In this document: positions 53,941 to 64,000 of the stretch, piece by piece
Layout: each line of letters opens with the position of its first letter
Position numbering within the stretch: position 1 is the stretch's first letter
Source: Artemia franciscana
Taxonomy: Eukaryota; Arthropoda; Branchiopoda; Anostraca; Artemiidae
Reading direction: 5' to 3'
DNA length: 64,000 nucleotides
Assembly (NCBI RefSeq): GCF_032884065.1
Contig: NC_088867.1
Span: 48,605,317-48,669,316, forward strand
Position numbers and translations under genes: made by a program
The notes under the pieces: model-generated
Seen by the model: only the letters and a program-made list of their open reading frames with translations
What the model was told of the DNA's origin: nothing
Databases searched by the model: none

Positions 53941-56700
53941 TTAGTCAAAAATTTCTTTAAGTATTTCTAGATAATTCTTTTGATATTTATTTAAAAGTTC
54001 GTTATAATGAAAACTAAATTTTTTAAATTGCCAAGTTAATTTATTTGCAGAAAAACCTCTTGATATCAATTTTTGGCTTAAGATTTTACATCTATTTTTA
54101 AAATCAATATAATTACTACAAATCCTTGCATAACGAAGTAACTGTGAGAAAAACGCTGAATATGTGATATTTGAGTGTATATTACTTTCAGGGAATGGGA
54201 AACTAATCACTTCAAAATCAAAATCATCCGTTTTATTATACATTTTAAAACTTAATTTATTATTATCACAAATATTAATATTTAAATCTAAGAAATGATC
54301 TTCATGACCAGCGCCATGACTAGGCTCAAGAATAAGCTCTGATGGATATATATTTTTAGAAATATCAATGAAATCCTTACAATTTAAGACCAAAATATCA
54401 TCTAAATATCTTTTATTATTTGACAAAGCATGTTTTAAATTAATTGGATTATTCTTATCCATCATATATTTATATTCTAGTTGACTTAAAAACAAGTCAG
54501 CTATAAATGGGCTGGCATTCCCCCCCATGGGAATTCCCATAATTTGCTTGTACAAATCACCCCCAAATCTTATATAAGTATTGTATAAAACAAATTCCAA
54601 TAACTCAAAAATCATATCCAAGCTGTAACATCTCAAGTTAACTGTAGTATTAAAGCAGTTTGTCCATATGGCTTTTTTATTATAACTGTCTATTTTTAAG
54701 AACCTTTTACTAGATAAGAGGAAAGATTTCTTTATAACAGTTTTTAAATTATCTAACACTAAATTGAGTGATAAATTAGTATACATTGTCGCAAAATCGA
54801 AAGACTCAATTCTTTTAGCTGAAACCATTGTTAAAGAATCTATCACCTGCAGTGAATTATTAACACTCCAATATGGATTAAAATTCGAAAATTTTTTAAT
54901 ACCAGAACAATAGGTTTTAAGTTTATTTACAATTTCCTTTAAAATTAAAGAGAGGTCAGTAGCAGCAATGCGGGTTGGACATTTAGCTGCTCCAGCAATA
55001 AACCGTGGTTTAGGGGGATTCTTATGAAATTTTACAGTCCAATATAGGAAAGGGAACTTTTTATCATTGTCATTTATTTTAATATTAAAATTTTTAAATA
55101 GTATTTCTTCAGTCTTTTCAATTAAATTCTCATCCTCTATATTTACCTTTTCATAAACATTAGTTGTGCCTAACTCCCTTTTTAAGATATCACAATACAG
55201 CTTCTGACAAATTATGGCAAAATTATTATTAGCTTTATCCACTGGCACAATTACAAATTCATTCTTTAGATTAGCAATTGCTTGTTTAATCTTCGCATTA
55301 TAAAATAATGATTTAGTGTTACTATTTTTTAAGTTAGAATATATTTTATTTCTTACTCTACTAATAATTAAATTCTTCCAACTTTGAAAACTCTCTTTAT
55401 TTTTATTCTCTTTCTTACACCACTTATCAATAAATAAATCAAAATCATTTTCCAAGCCATCAAGAACACTCGATGGTTTCAGATGATGAGAAAGACGGAA
55501 ATTTGCCCCTTTATTCATTATAATTTGAAGATCATCTTGCTTTATTATTGACAAGTCCCCTGTTATAACATGTTTGTAAGTAGGATTTACAAATGGGCCA
55601 AGTTGCTTACAATTACAAACCGGTTTCCAATTTATATCGCTATCTAGTTTTTTTAGTATTAAATTATAATTAAAAATAATTTGCCCAATAGTTTTTGAAA
55701 ATTTATAAGTTAAAACTGGACTATCATTATAATTTAAATTACTAGGAAGGGCCTGTTTCACATGCCGCTGATTTAAAATTTCTGGTAAATTAATATCTTC
55801 AATCTGCTTACAAGTAAAATTAATAGGTAAATATAATCTGTTATCCTTATTACTAATCTTATCGAACTTTTTCTTTTTTGAAATAAATTTCGTTTTAGAT
55901 AGAATGCAAATTGTATCACATATTACTTTAAAATTATAATCAAGAGCTGTATTATTCTTCACAATCCAGAAAAGTTTGATTAAATTCCTCTTGGATAAAT
56001 TATTTAGACACTTTATTACAGAAATCATACCCCTAGATTCAAGTAGCTGGCATAGATCTATAGAAAGCATATGTACATCTAATTCATTTTTTCTATTATT
56101 TTTCCTATGTCCTCTCGATCGTTTTTTACGTTTGGTAGGACAAGTAAAAGAAGGATGGTCCATAAAACCATCAATACATTTAACAACAACATGAGACATG
56201 TCACCATATTTTGCTACACGATCATTTAACCCAAAAGGATAAGCTGTACCAAGAGTATGGATCCAGAAATCCTCCTGTTTACGTAGTCTATTATTCTTCT
56301 CTTCTTTATTTAAATTTTCTAATTCTAAATTTTCTAAAATTGTGACAGTTATATCTGATATGGAACATTTACCATTACTACAATGTTGAACTAGATAGTT
56401 ATTAGTTTTTTCATTATTAACTGTTGTCTTGTGTCCAGAAAATCTTTTATATATATTATTAGTTGTTTCCCCCACATATTGTAGGCAGCATTTATTACAT
56501 TCTAATAGGTAAATTACATTGGTTGTTCTACAATTAACATTACCACGTAACTTGCATGCAAAATTTTTATTATACAATGTACTTTTAACAGAAGTCCGTG
56601 GGACAAAATGATCTTGGCAAAGAAAACAACGACTCTTACACTTACTAACTTTCAAAAAATCGTTCCGAGTTCCGAGGCTAATATTTGTGTTTTGTTGCAT
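53941..56700 (-). CDS. Penelope-like element protein: GIY-YIG endonuclease + reverse transcriptase, intact
   Basis: 919 codons from ATG 56698-56700, no internal stop. Residues 21-28 hold a CKSRCFLC cysteine cluster. Residues 57-165 form a GIY-YIG nuclease: VIYLLEC (62-68), YVGET (75-79), catalytic-type Arg in IYKRFSGH (R86), Glu in KQEDFW (E143), Asn in FGLNDR (N159). Residues 190-205 are strongly basic (possible nuclear or nucleic-acid binding). A DKA motif (IVPVDKANNN, 488-490) corresponds to the DKG motif of PLE proteins. RT: PKPRFIAGAAKCPTR (564-578), motif A FDFATMY (D635), motif B MGIPMGGNASPF (721-732), motif C RYLDDILVL (DD 767-768), and downstream DHFLDLNI (801-808). The protein would nick DNA and prime reverse transcription. 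All catalytic residues I can identify are present, so it may be active. Confidence 0.92.
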   Translation of the reverse strand: MQQNTNISLGTRNDFLKVSKCKSRCFLCQDHFVPRTSVKSTLYNKNFACKLRGNVNCRTTNVIYLLECNKCCLQYVGETTNNIYKRFSGHKTTVNNEKTNNYLVQHCSNGKCSISDITVTILENLELENLNKEEKNNRLRKQEDFWIHTLGTAYPFGLNDRVAKYGDMSHVVVKCIDGFMDHPSFTCPTKRKKRSRGHRKNNRKNELDVHMLSIDLCQLLESRGMISVIKCLNNLSKRNLIKLFWIVKNNTALDYNFKVICDTICILSKTKFISKKKKFDKISNKDNRLYLPINFTCKQIEDINLPEILNQRHVKQALPSNLNYNDSPVLTYKFSKTIGQIIFNYNLILKKLDSDINWKPVCNCKQLGPFVNPTYKHVITGDLSIIKQDDLQIIMNKGANFRLSHHLKPSSVLDGLENDFDLFIDKWCKKENKNKESFQSWKNLIISRVRNKIYSNLKNSNTKSLFYNAKIKQAIANLKNEFVIVPVDKANNNFAIICQKLYCDILKRELGTTNVYEKVNIEDENLIEKTEEILFKNFNIKINDNDKKFPFLYWTVKFHKNPPKPRFIAGAAKCPTRIAATDLSLILKEIVNKLKTYCSGIKKFSNFNPYWSVNNSLQVIDSLTMVSAKRIESFDFATMYTNLSLNLVLDNLKTVIKKSFLLSSKRFLKIDSYNKKAIWTNCFNTTVNLRCYSLDMIFELLEFVLYNTYIRFGGDLYKQIMGIPMGGNASPFIADLFLSQLEYKYMMDKNNPINLKHALSNNKRYLDDILVLNCKDFIDISKNIYPSELILEPSHGAGHEDHFLDLNINICDNNKLSFKMYNKTDDFDFEVISFPFPESNIHSNITYSAFFSQLLRYARICSNYIDFKNRCKILSQKLISRGFSANKLTWQFKKFSFHYNELLNKYQKNYLEILKEIFD

Positions 56701-56997
56701 AAAAAGTTATTGAAAATAAATCCAAAACAAGCCAACATCCAAATCAAAATCCAACAATCAAAGTCCAGAAAACATGCCAAGGTCAATAGGTCAATAGGTC
56801 AATAAATACATAAGCAAAAAGATGAAAGAACATGAAATTTGTATAAGTGCCATCTCACCAATAATTAACAATATCAGGTTAAAAACCTGGACCAGGGTAA
56901 CGGTCTGTCGGGGAGAAAACTAAAAAAATTTTCTCCACCAGCACTGGATCCAACCTGGAATAATATCATGAAAAGAGAAATCACCAATGCTACAGCA

Positions 56998-57043
<46 letters not shown>

Positions 57044-57270
57044 AGACAGAAGGAGAAAAGGAAGACTGTTTTCCTAAATTAGTGATTAATATAGACCAGC
57101 ACTTGAATGAGGCCTTAACCCTACTCATCCATACAATCACATAGGTCAAACAGCATAGCCACACACAATCAACCATAAAGAATAATCCATGGACAGGCAG
57201 TCATGTCGTCAATAAGTATAAGTCGTCATTTACCAAACCATAGAAAAAATAATATAGACAAATAATTCAG
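56701..57270 (-). other. PLE copy 1 5' region with 40-nt A tract
   Basis: Non-coding segment between the start codon and the next unit's terminal repeat. It holds three GGTCAATA repeats (56788-56812), an imperfect inverted repeat (ATCAGGTTAAAAACCTGG, 56874-56891), and an uninterrupted A run on + of about 40 nt (57001-57041; T run on the coding strand). The T run in sense orientation does not look like a poly(A) tail of this element; it may be an insertion or slippage tract. Confidence 0.6.
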
Positions 57271-57689
57271 AGGCAACACCCAACATAAGGGCTCATCAGG
57301 AGAATACACTGGCCTATATAGGGTTTCGCCACTCTAAATTCTCTACCCAGCACAGTGTTGTGGCTACCACAGAATATCCATGGCATCCCCGCGTCAGGTA
57401 TCACCCCCAAAATACATGTCTATGAAAAAAACAGCAAATGTAAAACAACCAAGTAAAACCAAAACAAGCTTATCCTGTTAATATATCCCTCCCTTTAGCA
57501 ACAATAGGTAAACTAAATATTATAAATTTTACCAAATCACAAATATTAACACATTGTAAAAAACCTGAATGAACTAAACAATTATATAATTCATCTTTAC
57601 CATGTGGCTAATTTTTTAAAAATTCCGCTCAAATAGAAACACAATTCAAAATAAATGGCGCTGTGACAACATTTCTCGAACCTCCGAAA
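57271..57689 (-). repeat. PLE terminal repeat (pseudo-LTR-like), unit 2
   Basis: 419 bp, repeated at 53522-53940 with one difference seen (C to T at 57587 versus 53838 region). It contains GGCGAAAC and CTGATGA on minus, core strings of hammerhead ribozymes (see findings). It is the 3' region of copy 2 and simultaneously flanks the 5' side of copy 1. Confidence 0.75.
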
Positions 57690-60449
57690 TTAGTCAAAAA
57701 TTTCTTTAAGTATTTCTAGATAATTCTTTTGATATTTATTTAAAAGTACGTTATAATGAAAACTAAATTTTTTAAATTGCCAAGTTAATTTATTTGCAGA
57801 AAAACCTCTTGATATCAATTTTTGGCTTAAGATTTTACATCTATTTTTAAAATCAATATAATTACTACAAATCCTTGCATAACGAAGTAACTGTGAGAAA
57901 AACGCTGAATATGTGATATTTGAGTGTATATTACTTTCAGGGAATGGGAAACTAATCACTTCAAAATCAAAATCATCCGTTTTATTATACATTTTAAAAC
58001 TTAATTTATTATTATCACAAATATTAATATTTAAATCTAAGAAATGATCTTCATGACCAGCGCCATGACTAGGCTCAAGAATAAGCTCTGATGGATATAT
58101 ATTTTTAGAAATATCAATGAAATCCTTACAATTTAAGACCAAAATATCATCTAAATATCTTTTATTATTTGACAAAGCATGTTATAAATTAATTGGATTA
58201 TTCTTATCCATCATATATTTATATTCTAGTTGACTTAAAAACAAGTCAGCTATAAATGGGCTGGCATTCCCCCCCATGGGAATTCCCATAATTTGCTTGT
58301 ACAAATCACCCCCAAATCTTATATAAGTATTGTATAAAACAAATTCCAATAACTCAAAAATCATATCCAAGCTGTAACATCTCAAGTTAACTGTAGTATT
58401 AAAGCAGTTTGTCCATATGGCTTTTTTATTATAACTGTCTATTTTTAAGAACCTTTTACTAGATAAGAGGAAAGATTTCTTTATAACAGTTTTTAAATTA
58501 TCTAACACTAAATTGAGTGATAAATTAGTATACATTGTCGCAAAATCGAAAGACTCAATTCTTTTAGCTGAAACCATTGTTAAAGAATCTATCACCTGCA
58601 GTGAATTATTAACACTCCAATATGGATTAAAATTCGAAAATTTTTTAATACCAGAACAATAGGTTTTAAGTTTATTTACAATTTCCTTTAAAATTAAAGA
58701 GAGGTCAGTAGCAGCAATGCGGGTTGGACATTTAGCTGCTCCAGCAATAAACCGTGGTTTAGGGGGATTCTTATGAAATTTTACAGTCCAATATAGGAAA
58801 GGGAACTTTTTATCATTGTCATTTATTTTAATATTAAAATTTTTAAATAGTATTTCTTCAGTCTTTTCAATTAAATTCTCATCCTCTATATTTACCTTTT
58901 CATAAACATTAGTTGTGCCTAACTCCCTTTTTAAGATATCACAATACAGCTTCTGACAAATTATGGCAAAATTATTATTAGCTTTATCCACTGGCACAAT
59001 TACAAATTCATTCTTTAGATTAGCAATTGCTTGTTTAATCTTCGCATTATAAAATAATGATTTAGTGTTACTATTTTTTAAGTTAGAATATATTTTATTT
59101 CTTACTCTACTAATAATTAAATTCTTCCAACTTTGAAAACTCTCTTTATTTTTATTCTCTTTCTTACACCACTTATCAATAAATAAATCAAAATCATTTT
59201 CCAAGCCATCAAGAACACTCGATGGTTTCAGATGATGAGAAAGACGGAAATTTGCCCCTTTATTCATTATAATTTGAAGATCATCTTGCTTTATTATTGA
59301 CAAGTCCCCTGTTATAACATGTTTGTAAGTAGGATTTACAAATGGGCCAAGTTGCTTACAATTACAAACCGGTTTCCAATTTATATCGCTATCTAGTTTT
59401 TTTAGTATTAAATTATAATTAAAAATAATTTGCCCAATAGTTTTTGAAAATTTATAAGTTAAAACTGGACTATCATTATAATTTAAATTACTAGGAAGGG
59501 CCTGTTTCACATGCCGCTGATTTAAAATTTCTGGTAAATTAATATCTTCAATCTGCTTACAAGTAAAATTAATAGGTAAATATAATCTGTTATCCTTATT
59601 ACTAATCTTATCGAACTTTTTCTTTTTTGAAATAAATTTCGTTTTAGATAGAATGCAAATTGTATCACATATTACTTTAAAATTATAATCAAGAGCTGTA
59701 TTATTCTTCACAATCCAGAAAAGTTTGATTAAATTCCTCTTGGATAAATTATTTAGACACTTTATTACAGAAATCATACCCCTAGATTCAAGTAGCTGGC
59801 ATAGATCTATAGAAAGCATATGTACATCTAATTCATTTTTTCTATTATTTTTCCTATGTCCTCTCGATCGTTTTTTACGTTTGGTAGGACAAGTAAAAGA
59901 AGGATGGTCCATAAAACCATCAATACATTTAACAACAACATGAGACATGTCACCATATTTTGCTACACGATCATTTAACCCAAAAGGATAAGCTGTACCA
60001 AGAGTATGGATCCAGAAATCCTCCTGTTTACGTAGTCTATTATTCTTCTCTTCTTTATTTAAATTTTCTAATTCTAAATTTTCTAAAATTGTGACAGTTA
60101 TATCTGATATGGAACATTTACCATTACTACAATGTTGAACTAGATAGTTATTAGTTTTTTCATTATTAACTGTTGTCTTGTGTCCAGAAAATCTTTTATA
60201 TATATTATTAGTTGTTTCCCCCACATATTGTAGGCAGCATTTATTACATTCTAATAGGTAAATTACATTGGTTGTTCTACAATTAACATTACCACGTAAC
60301 TTGCATGCAAAATTTTTATTATACAATGTACTTTTAACAGAAGTCCGTGGGACAAAATGATCTTGGCAAAGAAAACAACGACTCTTACACTTACTAACTT
60401 TCAAAAAATCGTTCCGAGTTCCGAGGCTAATATTTGTGTTTTGTTGCAT
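57690..60449 (-). pseudogene. PLE protein copy 2, single nonsense codon
   Basis: Same 919-codon ORF as copy 1 with AAA-to-TAA at codon 756 (58179-58181, within NPINL-K-HALS). This removes RT motif C (YLDD) and everything after; codons 757-919 continue open downstream (57690-58175). One further change is Glu901 to Val. The truncated 755-residue product would keep the GIY-YIG nuclease and RT motifs A and B but lack the catalytic aspartate pair, so no reverse transcriptase activity is expected. Confidence 0.92.
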
Positions 60450-60478
60450 AAAAAGTTATTGAAAATAAATCCAAAACA

Positions 60479-62074
60479 AACCTGACGTCATGAAATTAGT
60501 TGTCGTCATTTTTGCTTTGACGATGCTTAGTATATTGTAAAACACATTAATTTGGTTAATAATATACCATTTAAAACACCAAAATGAACATGCTGGAGTA
60601 GTCACTCGATGAGAAAGGGTGTCAGAACGGAGAATGAAGGTCCCAGGTTCAAATCCTGGTTAGGCTAAAAAAGGTAAAAAACTAAAAACTAAAAAAAAAC
60701 TGAAAAAACTAAAAAAAGGCAAAAACTACAAAAAAAAACTAAAAACTAATAAAAAAAAATAAAAAAGCTAAAAAACTAAAAAAACTAAAAAAACTAAAAA
60801 ACTAAAAAAACTAAAAACTAAAAAAAAAACTTAAAAAAAAGGAAAAAACTGAAAAATAGAAGAGAAAAAGAAAACTAATAAAATTAAGAATAAAAATAAA
60901 AAAAAATAAAAAAGATAAAAACTAAAAAAAAAAGTAAAAAGAAAAAACGAAAAAAAACTAAATTAGCAATCACCATCAACAAAGCTCAAGGGAAATCATT
61001 AGAATCATGAGGTATAGATCTGAATATGGATTGTTTTTCCCATGGACAATTATATGTTGCATGTTCAAGAGTCGGTAAACCTGACAATCTAAATAAATGA
61101 CGACACTCAAAGAGAAAGCGACCGGGACAAAAGGAATGTTCGATTAGCAATCAACAAAGCACCGGGACACAGGGAGTATAAATGACGACCAGGACATAAG
61201 TAAAAAAAAACTAAAAAAACTAAAAAGAAGGTAAGTAAAAACTACAAAAAAACTAAAAAGAAAAAAACAACTAAAAACTAATAAGAAATCTAAAAATCTA
61301 AATAAACTAAAAAAGAAAAAAAAGAAAAAAGGAAAAAAATAAAGGAGAAAAACAAAACTAAAAAACGAATGTATATACAGACCGGGACACCGGGATACAA
61401 ATGACGACCGGGACACAGGGAATATAAATGACGACCGGGACACAGGGACACAACTACAACGGGGACGCCGGGGGGCACAGGGGGATATAAATGACGACCG
61501 GGACACCGGGACACAAGGAATATAAATGACGCCCGGGACACTCAAAGAGAAATCACAGACTGGGACACCGGGACACAAATGACGACCGGGACACAGGGAA
61601 TATAAATGAGGACCGGGACACAGGGACATAACTACAAAGGGGACGCCGGGGTGCACAGGGGGATATATAAATGACGATGGCGACTCAGGGAATGGTCGAT
61701 TAGCAATCACCATCAACAAAGCTCAAGGGCAATCATTAGAATCATGAGGTATAGATCTGAATACGGATTGTTTTCCCATGGACCATTATATGTTGCATGT
61801 TCAAGAGTCGGTAAACCTGACAATCTATTTATATGCACAGACAATGGGACAGCAAAGAATGTTGTATATTCGCAAGTTTTACGTAGTTAAAAACATATAT
61901 ATATATATATATATCTATCTATATTCACAGGTGGGACATAGGGACACAACTACAATGGCGCGTAACTAATATGGCGCGTAACGACTTACGCGCGCGGGGG
62001 GGCTTTGGGGGGGGTGCGAAGCGCCCCCACCAACAAGGTGTTGGGGTGGCGCGAAGCGCCACCCCAACAGCTAG
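60479..62074 (+). mobile_element. Non-autonomous Helitron derivative, 5' end interrupted by PLE
   Basis: Leader fragment TGACGTCATGAAATTAGTTG (as at 593-612) starts right at the PLE boundary. A tRNA-like segment (60588-60668), A-rich array, a first helicase relic (60961-61089), minisatellite (61155-61690), a second full helicase relic (61700-61890), internal (TA)n, hairpins and CTAG at 62071-62074 follow. The leading TC is not seen. Confidence 0.8.
60588..60668 (+). other. tRNA-derived sequence (B-box side well preserved)
   Basis: A perfect T-arm CCAGG-TTCAAAT-CCTGG (60643-60659) with the canonical loop, and an A-box-like TAGTCACTCGATG at about 60597-60609. The acceptor strands do not pair, so this is a relic and not a functional tRNA. 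It lies between the Helitron leader and the A-rich array. Confidence 0.55.
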
Positions 62075-62095
62075 TATATATATAAAATATATATA

Positions 62096-62446
62096 TCTAT
62101 GTATATAAAAATAAGTTGTCTGTGTGTCTGTCGAGTGACGTCACTGTCCGCATATGACGTCTGAATTATTTCATCACATACCAATTCAAAAACGAATGTA
62201 TTCAAGCCGAAGTAGCTCAGTTATATAGCTACCTGTGTTGGCGCAGTGGGTTTGACCTTAGCGTGGTAATACAGAACCCAGAGATCGAACCATGCTGCAG
62301 GAATGCACTACAGGGCCGACGCAAGGACCTTAGTATTCAAAAACTAAAAACTAATAAAAAAAACTAAAAACTGAAAAAGAAAAAAAAACTAAAAAAAGGA
62401 AAAAAACTGAAAAATAAAGGAGAATAAGAAAACTAAAAAAAATAAA
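62096..62446 (+). mobile_element. Helitron derivative 5' part with tandem tRNA-like heads (copy 1)
   Basis: TC at 62096-62097, leader (GTCGAGTGACGTCACTG, GCATATGACGTCTGAATT), then GCCGAAGTAGCTCAGTTATA and a second tRNA head: A box TGGCGCAGTGG (62239-62249) and B-box-like GATCGAACC (62283-62291). A short A-rich array ends at (TA)n. No 3' end. Confidence 0.7.
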
Positions 62447-62447
62447 A

Positions 62448-62540
<93 letters not shown>
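62447..62540. repeat. (TA)n microsatellite
   Basis: About 90 bp of TA separating two copies of the same 5' Helitron segment. Confidence 0.95.
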
Positions 62541-62543
<3 letters not shown>

Positions 62544-62904
62544 TTGTCTGTGTGTCTGTCGAGTGACTTCACTGTCCGCATATGACCGTCTGAATTATTT
62601 CATCACATACCAATTTGAAAACGAATGTATTCAAGCCGAAGTAGCTCAGTTATATAACTACCTGTGTTGGCGCAGTGGGTTTGACCTTAGCGTGGTAATA
62701 CGGGACCCAGAGATCGAACCATGCTGCAGGAATGCACTACAGGGCCGACGCAGGGACCTTAGTAGTCAAAAACTAAAAAGAAAAACAACTAAAAACTAAG
62801 AACTGAAAAAGAAAAAAAAACTAAAAAAAGGAAAAAAACTGACAAATAAAGGAGAAAAAGAAAACTAAAAAAAAAACTAAAAAAAAAAAAAAAAAGTAAA
62901 TGTA
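62541..62904 (+). mobile_element. Helitron derivative 5' part with tRNA-like heads (copy 2)
   Basis: Repeats 62106-62446 with offset 429 (A box TGGCGCAGTGG at 62668-62678, B-box-like AGATCGAACC at 62711-62720). Differences include GACTTCACTG for GACGTCACTG and a 1-nt insertion in GACCGTCTG. The terminal TC is merged into (TA)n. Confidence 0.7.
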
Positions 62905-63334
62905 TTCAAGCCGAAGAAGCTGAGTTGGTAAAGCGTTATGTTCCATGTTCTAGGTCCGAGAGGTTCCAGGTTCGAACCTTGGCTTTAGCATTAATACAAA
63001 AGATGAAACAGGTAAAAACTACTAAAAAAACTAAAAAAGCTAAAAAACTAAAAAAAAACTAAAAAAAAGGTAAAAAACTGAAAAATAAAGGAGAAAAAGA
63101 AAACTAAAAAAAATAAAAATAAAAAAAACTAAAAAAAGGTAAAAACAGAAAAAAACTAAAAAGAAAAAAAAGAAAAACTAATAAAAAACCAAAAACTGAA
63201 AAAGACGAAAGAAACTAAAAAAAAAGGAAAAAAACTGAAAAATAAAGGAGAAAAAGAAAACTAAAAAAATAAAAATAAAAAAAACTAAAAAATGTAAAAA
63301 CTACAAAAAAAAAACTAAAAATAAAAAAGGAATG
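62905..63334 (+). repeat. Third tRNA-like segment and A-rich arrays
   Basis: 62910-62989 is the second copy of the 44394-44473 tRNA-like sequence (here B box GGTTCGAACC). 63000-63334 is the A-rich AAAAACTAAAA array with three GGAGAAAAAGAAAACTAAAA blocks. No gene. Confidence 0.7.
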
Positions 63335-63700
<366 letters not shown>

Positions 63701-64000
63701 GTGTAAACAATGAACGAATTGTCTTACAGCCTACTACTTACAGCCCTTGTCCTGAGGACTGTCGGGAGGTTGACATCCCCAATACTGGTCCTTTCAACAA
63801 TGCTAAACGAAATCGCTGTCTTAAAATTTCAAACACACATGTTTTGGGGAATATAAGGCTGGGGGCAGGGGGGCTGACGTCCCTCGACTCACTTTTGACT
63901 CTTAAAAGTTGACTCTAAATTACGTTTAAAATGTTTTAACTTTAATAAATCACGAATTATTTAAACTTTAAGGAATACATATCAGTATTTGATAAGAATT
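63701..64000. other. Unassigned DNA with a dispersed-repeat fragment
   Basis: 63840-63915 resembles the G-rich/CACTTTTGACTCTTAAAAG repeat of 1-517. No gene or RNA seen in the rest. Confidence 0.4.

Larger units (their letters stand above)
53522..57270 (-). mobile_element. Penelope-like retroelement copy 1 (N-terminal GIY-YIG type)
   Basis: One full 3749-bp unit: 5' region 56701-57270, ORF 53941-56700, 3' region 53522-53940. The 3' region is repeated with offset 3749 at 57271-57689, so the two copies form a head-to-tail tandem in which the terminal segment serves as a direct repeat, as is usual for PLEs (pseudo-LTR). An endonuclease domain placed before the RT, rather than after it, is the arrangement described for the Naiad/Chlamys clade of PLEs; I assign it there by domain order. 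Confidence 0.88.
57271..60478 (-). mobile_element. Penelope-like element copy 2, 5' truncated
   Basis: Collinear with copy 1 at a constant offset of 3749 bp and no indels from 57271 to 60478. It ends 29 bp upstream of its start codon, where sequence switches to a Helitron leader (ACCTGACGTCATGAAATTAG). I noticed only three substitutions against copy 1 (nonsense codon, one missense, one in the 3' region), so the duplication is recent. Confidence 0.88.

Noticed and set aside
57001..57041. Poly(A) tail marking a retrotransposed copy
   Set aside because: The A run is on the strand opposite to the PLE coding strand and lies upstream of the ORF, so it cannot be this element's tail; no second element could be delimited from it.

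Overview
This is eukaryotic repeat-rich DNA, almost certainly from an invertebrate animal and plausibly an arthropod or crustacean. The evidence is AT-rich non-coding DNA with very long (TA)n and (CT)n tracts, animal-type Helitron transposons, a Penelope-like retroelement with an N-terminal GIY-YIG nuclease, GT/AG-bounded exons of an astacin-type metalloprotease, and tRNA-derived (A/B-box) sequences. Nothing resembles a bacterial operon. A dispersed repeat at 5.86-7.53 kb and 53.0-53.4 kb reminds me of brine-shrimp repeats, but that is unverified memory. Two 100-N scaffold gaps (26489-26588 and 53422-53521) mean order and distance across them are not certain.

Layout: 1-517 dispersed repeat. 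518-5102 a decayed autonomous Helitron on + (Rep HUH nuclease plus PIF1-type helicase, broken by deletions, frameshifts and stops). 5103-9508 unique DNA, a dispersed repeat ending in a foldback, and a CT/TCTG block. 9582-38193 an array of about twenty non-autonomous Helitron derivatives in blocks of alternating orientation, most joined at (TA)n tracts. 38339-40820 a single-copy island with what I read as the first two exons of a secreted astacin-like zinc protease, absent from any simple long-ORF view. 40905-52400 two more decayed autonomous-type Helitrons on -, separated by + strand non-autonomous derivatives. 53522-60478 a head-to-tail tandem pair of Penelope-like elements with 3749-bp period; the first has an intact 919-codon ORF, the second the same ORF with one nonsense codon. 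60479-63455 further Helitron derivatives, several carrying tRNA-like heads. 63456-64000 (TA)n, a 47-bp tandem repeat and dispersed repeat.

How the parts relate: the Helitrons share a 5' end TCTATATATATAAAAATAAG, a leader with TGACGTCA octamers, and a 3' end of three GC-rich hairpins followed by CTAG. The non-autonomous derivatives keep both ends and a short tail of the helicase gene. Their middle is an A-rich low-complexity array plus a GGGACACAGGGA-type minisatellite that appears to derive from the Helitron's own 3' subterminal segment. They would depend on Rep/helicase supplied elsewhere, because all three large copies here are broken. The only ORF in the window that looks fully functional for transposition is the Penelope-like 919-aa protein; the only host gene I can support is the partial astacin gene.
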